A stretch of DNA of 61,613 bases from Deinococcus piscis (GTDB lineage: Bacteria; Deinococcota; Deinococci; Deinococcales; Deinococcaceae): positions 1 to 61,613 of the forward strand of contig NZ_BNAL01000015.1 in the NCBI RefSeq assembly GCF_014653275.1. The letters are read 5' to 3'. The translations under genes were made by a program, and so were the position numbers. A model generated the notes under the pieces. It searched no databases and was not told the origin of the DNA. It was given only the letters and a program-made list of their open reading frames with translations. Positions 61,095 through 61,613 of this stretch are shown here, piece after piece. The first letter of the stretch is position 1; each line of letters opens with the position of its first letter.

Positions 61095-61286
61095 TTAGGA
61101 TAGAGATAATATCTCGTACCTCTCGCCACCTAATTTATCGCCACACTTTTTCAGTCCTCCCAACTGAAAAGGCAACTGCGCCATAGTCGTAGCAGCACTC
61201 ACGGCCAGCAGGAACAGCAACACCAGCGACGGCCTATCAATCTCAAACTTTGTAAAGAGCCAGCCCCAAACTGTACGGCCAGCCAC
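61095..61286 (-). CDS. Small putative membrane protein or gene remnant
   Basis: A 63-codon minus-strand ORF from GTG 61286 encodes one hydrophobic helix (LVLLFLLAVSAATTMAQL) with basic and aromatic flanks (TVWGWLFTKF). No Shine-Dalgarno or -10 box fits its start. It begins 24 bp from the IS630-type end, so it may be the tail of a gene cut by that insertion. I do not recognise it. Confidence 0.3.
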   Translation of the reverse strand: MAGRTVWGWLFTKFEIDRPSLVLLFLLAVSAATTMAQLPFQLGGLKKCGDKLGGERYEILSLS

Positions 61287-61310
61287 GGTTGCCCGTAGTA
61301 CAGCGTTCTA

Positions 61311-61613
61311 GAGCATTTGACATAATAAGAGAATGAAACGTGTTGGGGCGGCTGGGTATGGGAATGACTTGCGGGAACGAATCGTTGCTGCTGTACAGCG
61401 AGGGGACACCATCACCGCGGTGGCTCGCCAGTATGAGGTCACTCATCGCACGGTGGTGACGTACCTCAAGAAAGTGGAAGAGGGAACCTTAGAACAGCGA
61501 CTGACTCCTTCTGGCCGACCTCGTACAGTTCAGGCAGAGCACGAGCTGGGCCTACCTCGATTCTGCATACCTGAAGAAACGCCACAATCCAAGCGAGGTG
61601 GCAGATGGGAGAG
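61311..61613 (+). mobile_element. Left end of an IS630-type element (partial)
   Basis: After a TA (61309-61310), the expected target of IS630/Tc1 elements, GAGCATTTGACATAATAAGAG begins a likely terminal repeat. A transposase N-terminus starts at 61333. The element runs past the window edge, so the right end and target duplication cannot be checked. Confidence 0.6.
61333..61613 (+). CDS. IS630-type transposase, N-terminal HTH (partial)
   Basis: The 93 visible codons (MKRVGAAGYGNDLRERIVAA onward) contain a helix-turn-helix, AVARQYEVTHRTVVTYLKKV, then SGRPRTV, as in the DNA-binding half of IS630 transposases. After about residue 68 the expected linker pattern fades; the alternative frame from about 61530 (reads WAYLDSAYLKKRHNPSE) may indicate a frameshift. 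The catalytic part is outside the window. Confidence 0.65.
   Translation, partial: MKRVGAAGYGNDLRERIVAAVQRGDTITAVARQYEVTHRTVVTYLKKVEEGTLEQRLTPSGRPRTVQAEHELGLPRFCIPEETPQSKRGGRWE

Overview
The window looks like part of a plasmid, megaplasmid or secondary chromosome of a Deinococcus-type bacterium. The evidence is direct iterons beside a plasmid initiator, a parAB segregation locus with palindromic sites, Deinococcus-style dispersed small repeats, GC-rich genes and many start codons placed 6-7 nt after a TANNNT -10 box (leaderless transcripts). The genus is an inference from style and families; no database was searched.

Layout. 1-2100: possible insertion-sequence edge, an origin with eight iterons, and a Rep initiator. 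2276-11452: CpdB-type nucleotidase, glycerate kinase, a PAS/GAF histidine kinase, a ZIP metal transporter, a diguanylate cyclase and a YeiH-type membrane protein. 11529-13497: parA and parB bracketed by palindromes. 13683-21543: peptide-binding lipoprotein with peptidase T, flavohemoglobin with an Rrf2 regulator, a CitA/CitB-type two-component pair and an Ivy-like lysozyme inhibitor. 21666-30897: a potassium uptake locus. kdpB, a 26-codon microprotein gene, kdpF, kdpA and kdpC are followed by an antisense PIN/HTH toxin-antitoxin pair and a free-standing KdpD sensor domain. A divergent histidine kinase with KdpD C-terminal-like architecture and a NarL-type regulator lie upstream.

31026-36692: resistance-type cluster (TetR, MFS exporter, erythromycin-esterase-like protein, class II UvrA-like ABC protein). 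36839-39400: small repeat element, two homoprotocatechuate-pathway genes and an intact IS5/IS1031-group insertion sequence. 39452-48306 (mostly minus strand): formamidase with FmdB, a YdgA-like protein, thymidine kinase, then alaX-like gene, alpha/beta hydrolase and modABC in one run. 49415-58772: a cobalamin-riboswitch-led run of late cobalamin genes (btuF, cobO, cbiA, HAD hydrolase, cbiB, cobD-like, cbiP, cobU, cobT, cobS), nearly all overlapping. 58904-60735: moaA and a DUF421 protein. 60736-61613: AT-richer gap, a gene remnant and the left end of an IS630-type element.

Together the genes cover K+ uptake, metal and molybdate uptake with the first step of molybdenum cofactor synthesis, cobamide assembly, nitrosative-stress defence and drug resistance. 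The most unusual observations are leaderless mini-ORFs that end in a 4-nt overlap with the next gene, an extra microprotein in the kdp operon, a split KdpD-like arrangement, and dispersed repeats carried in frame inside two cobalamin genes.
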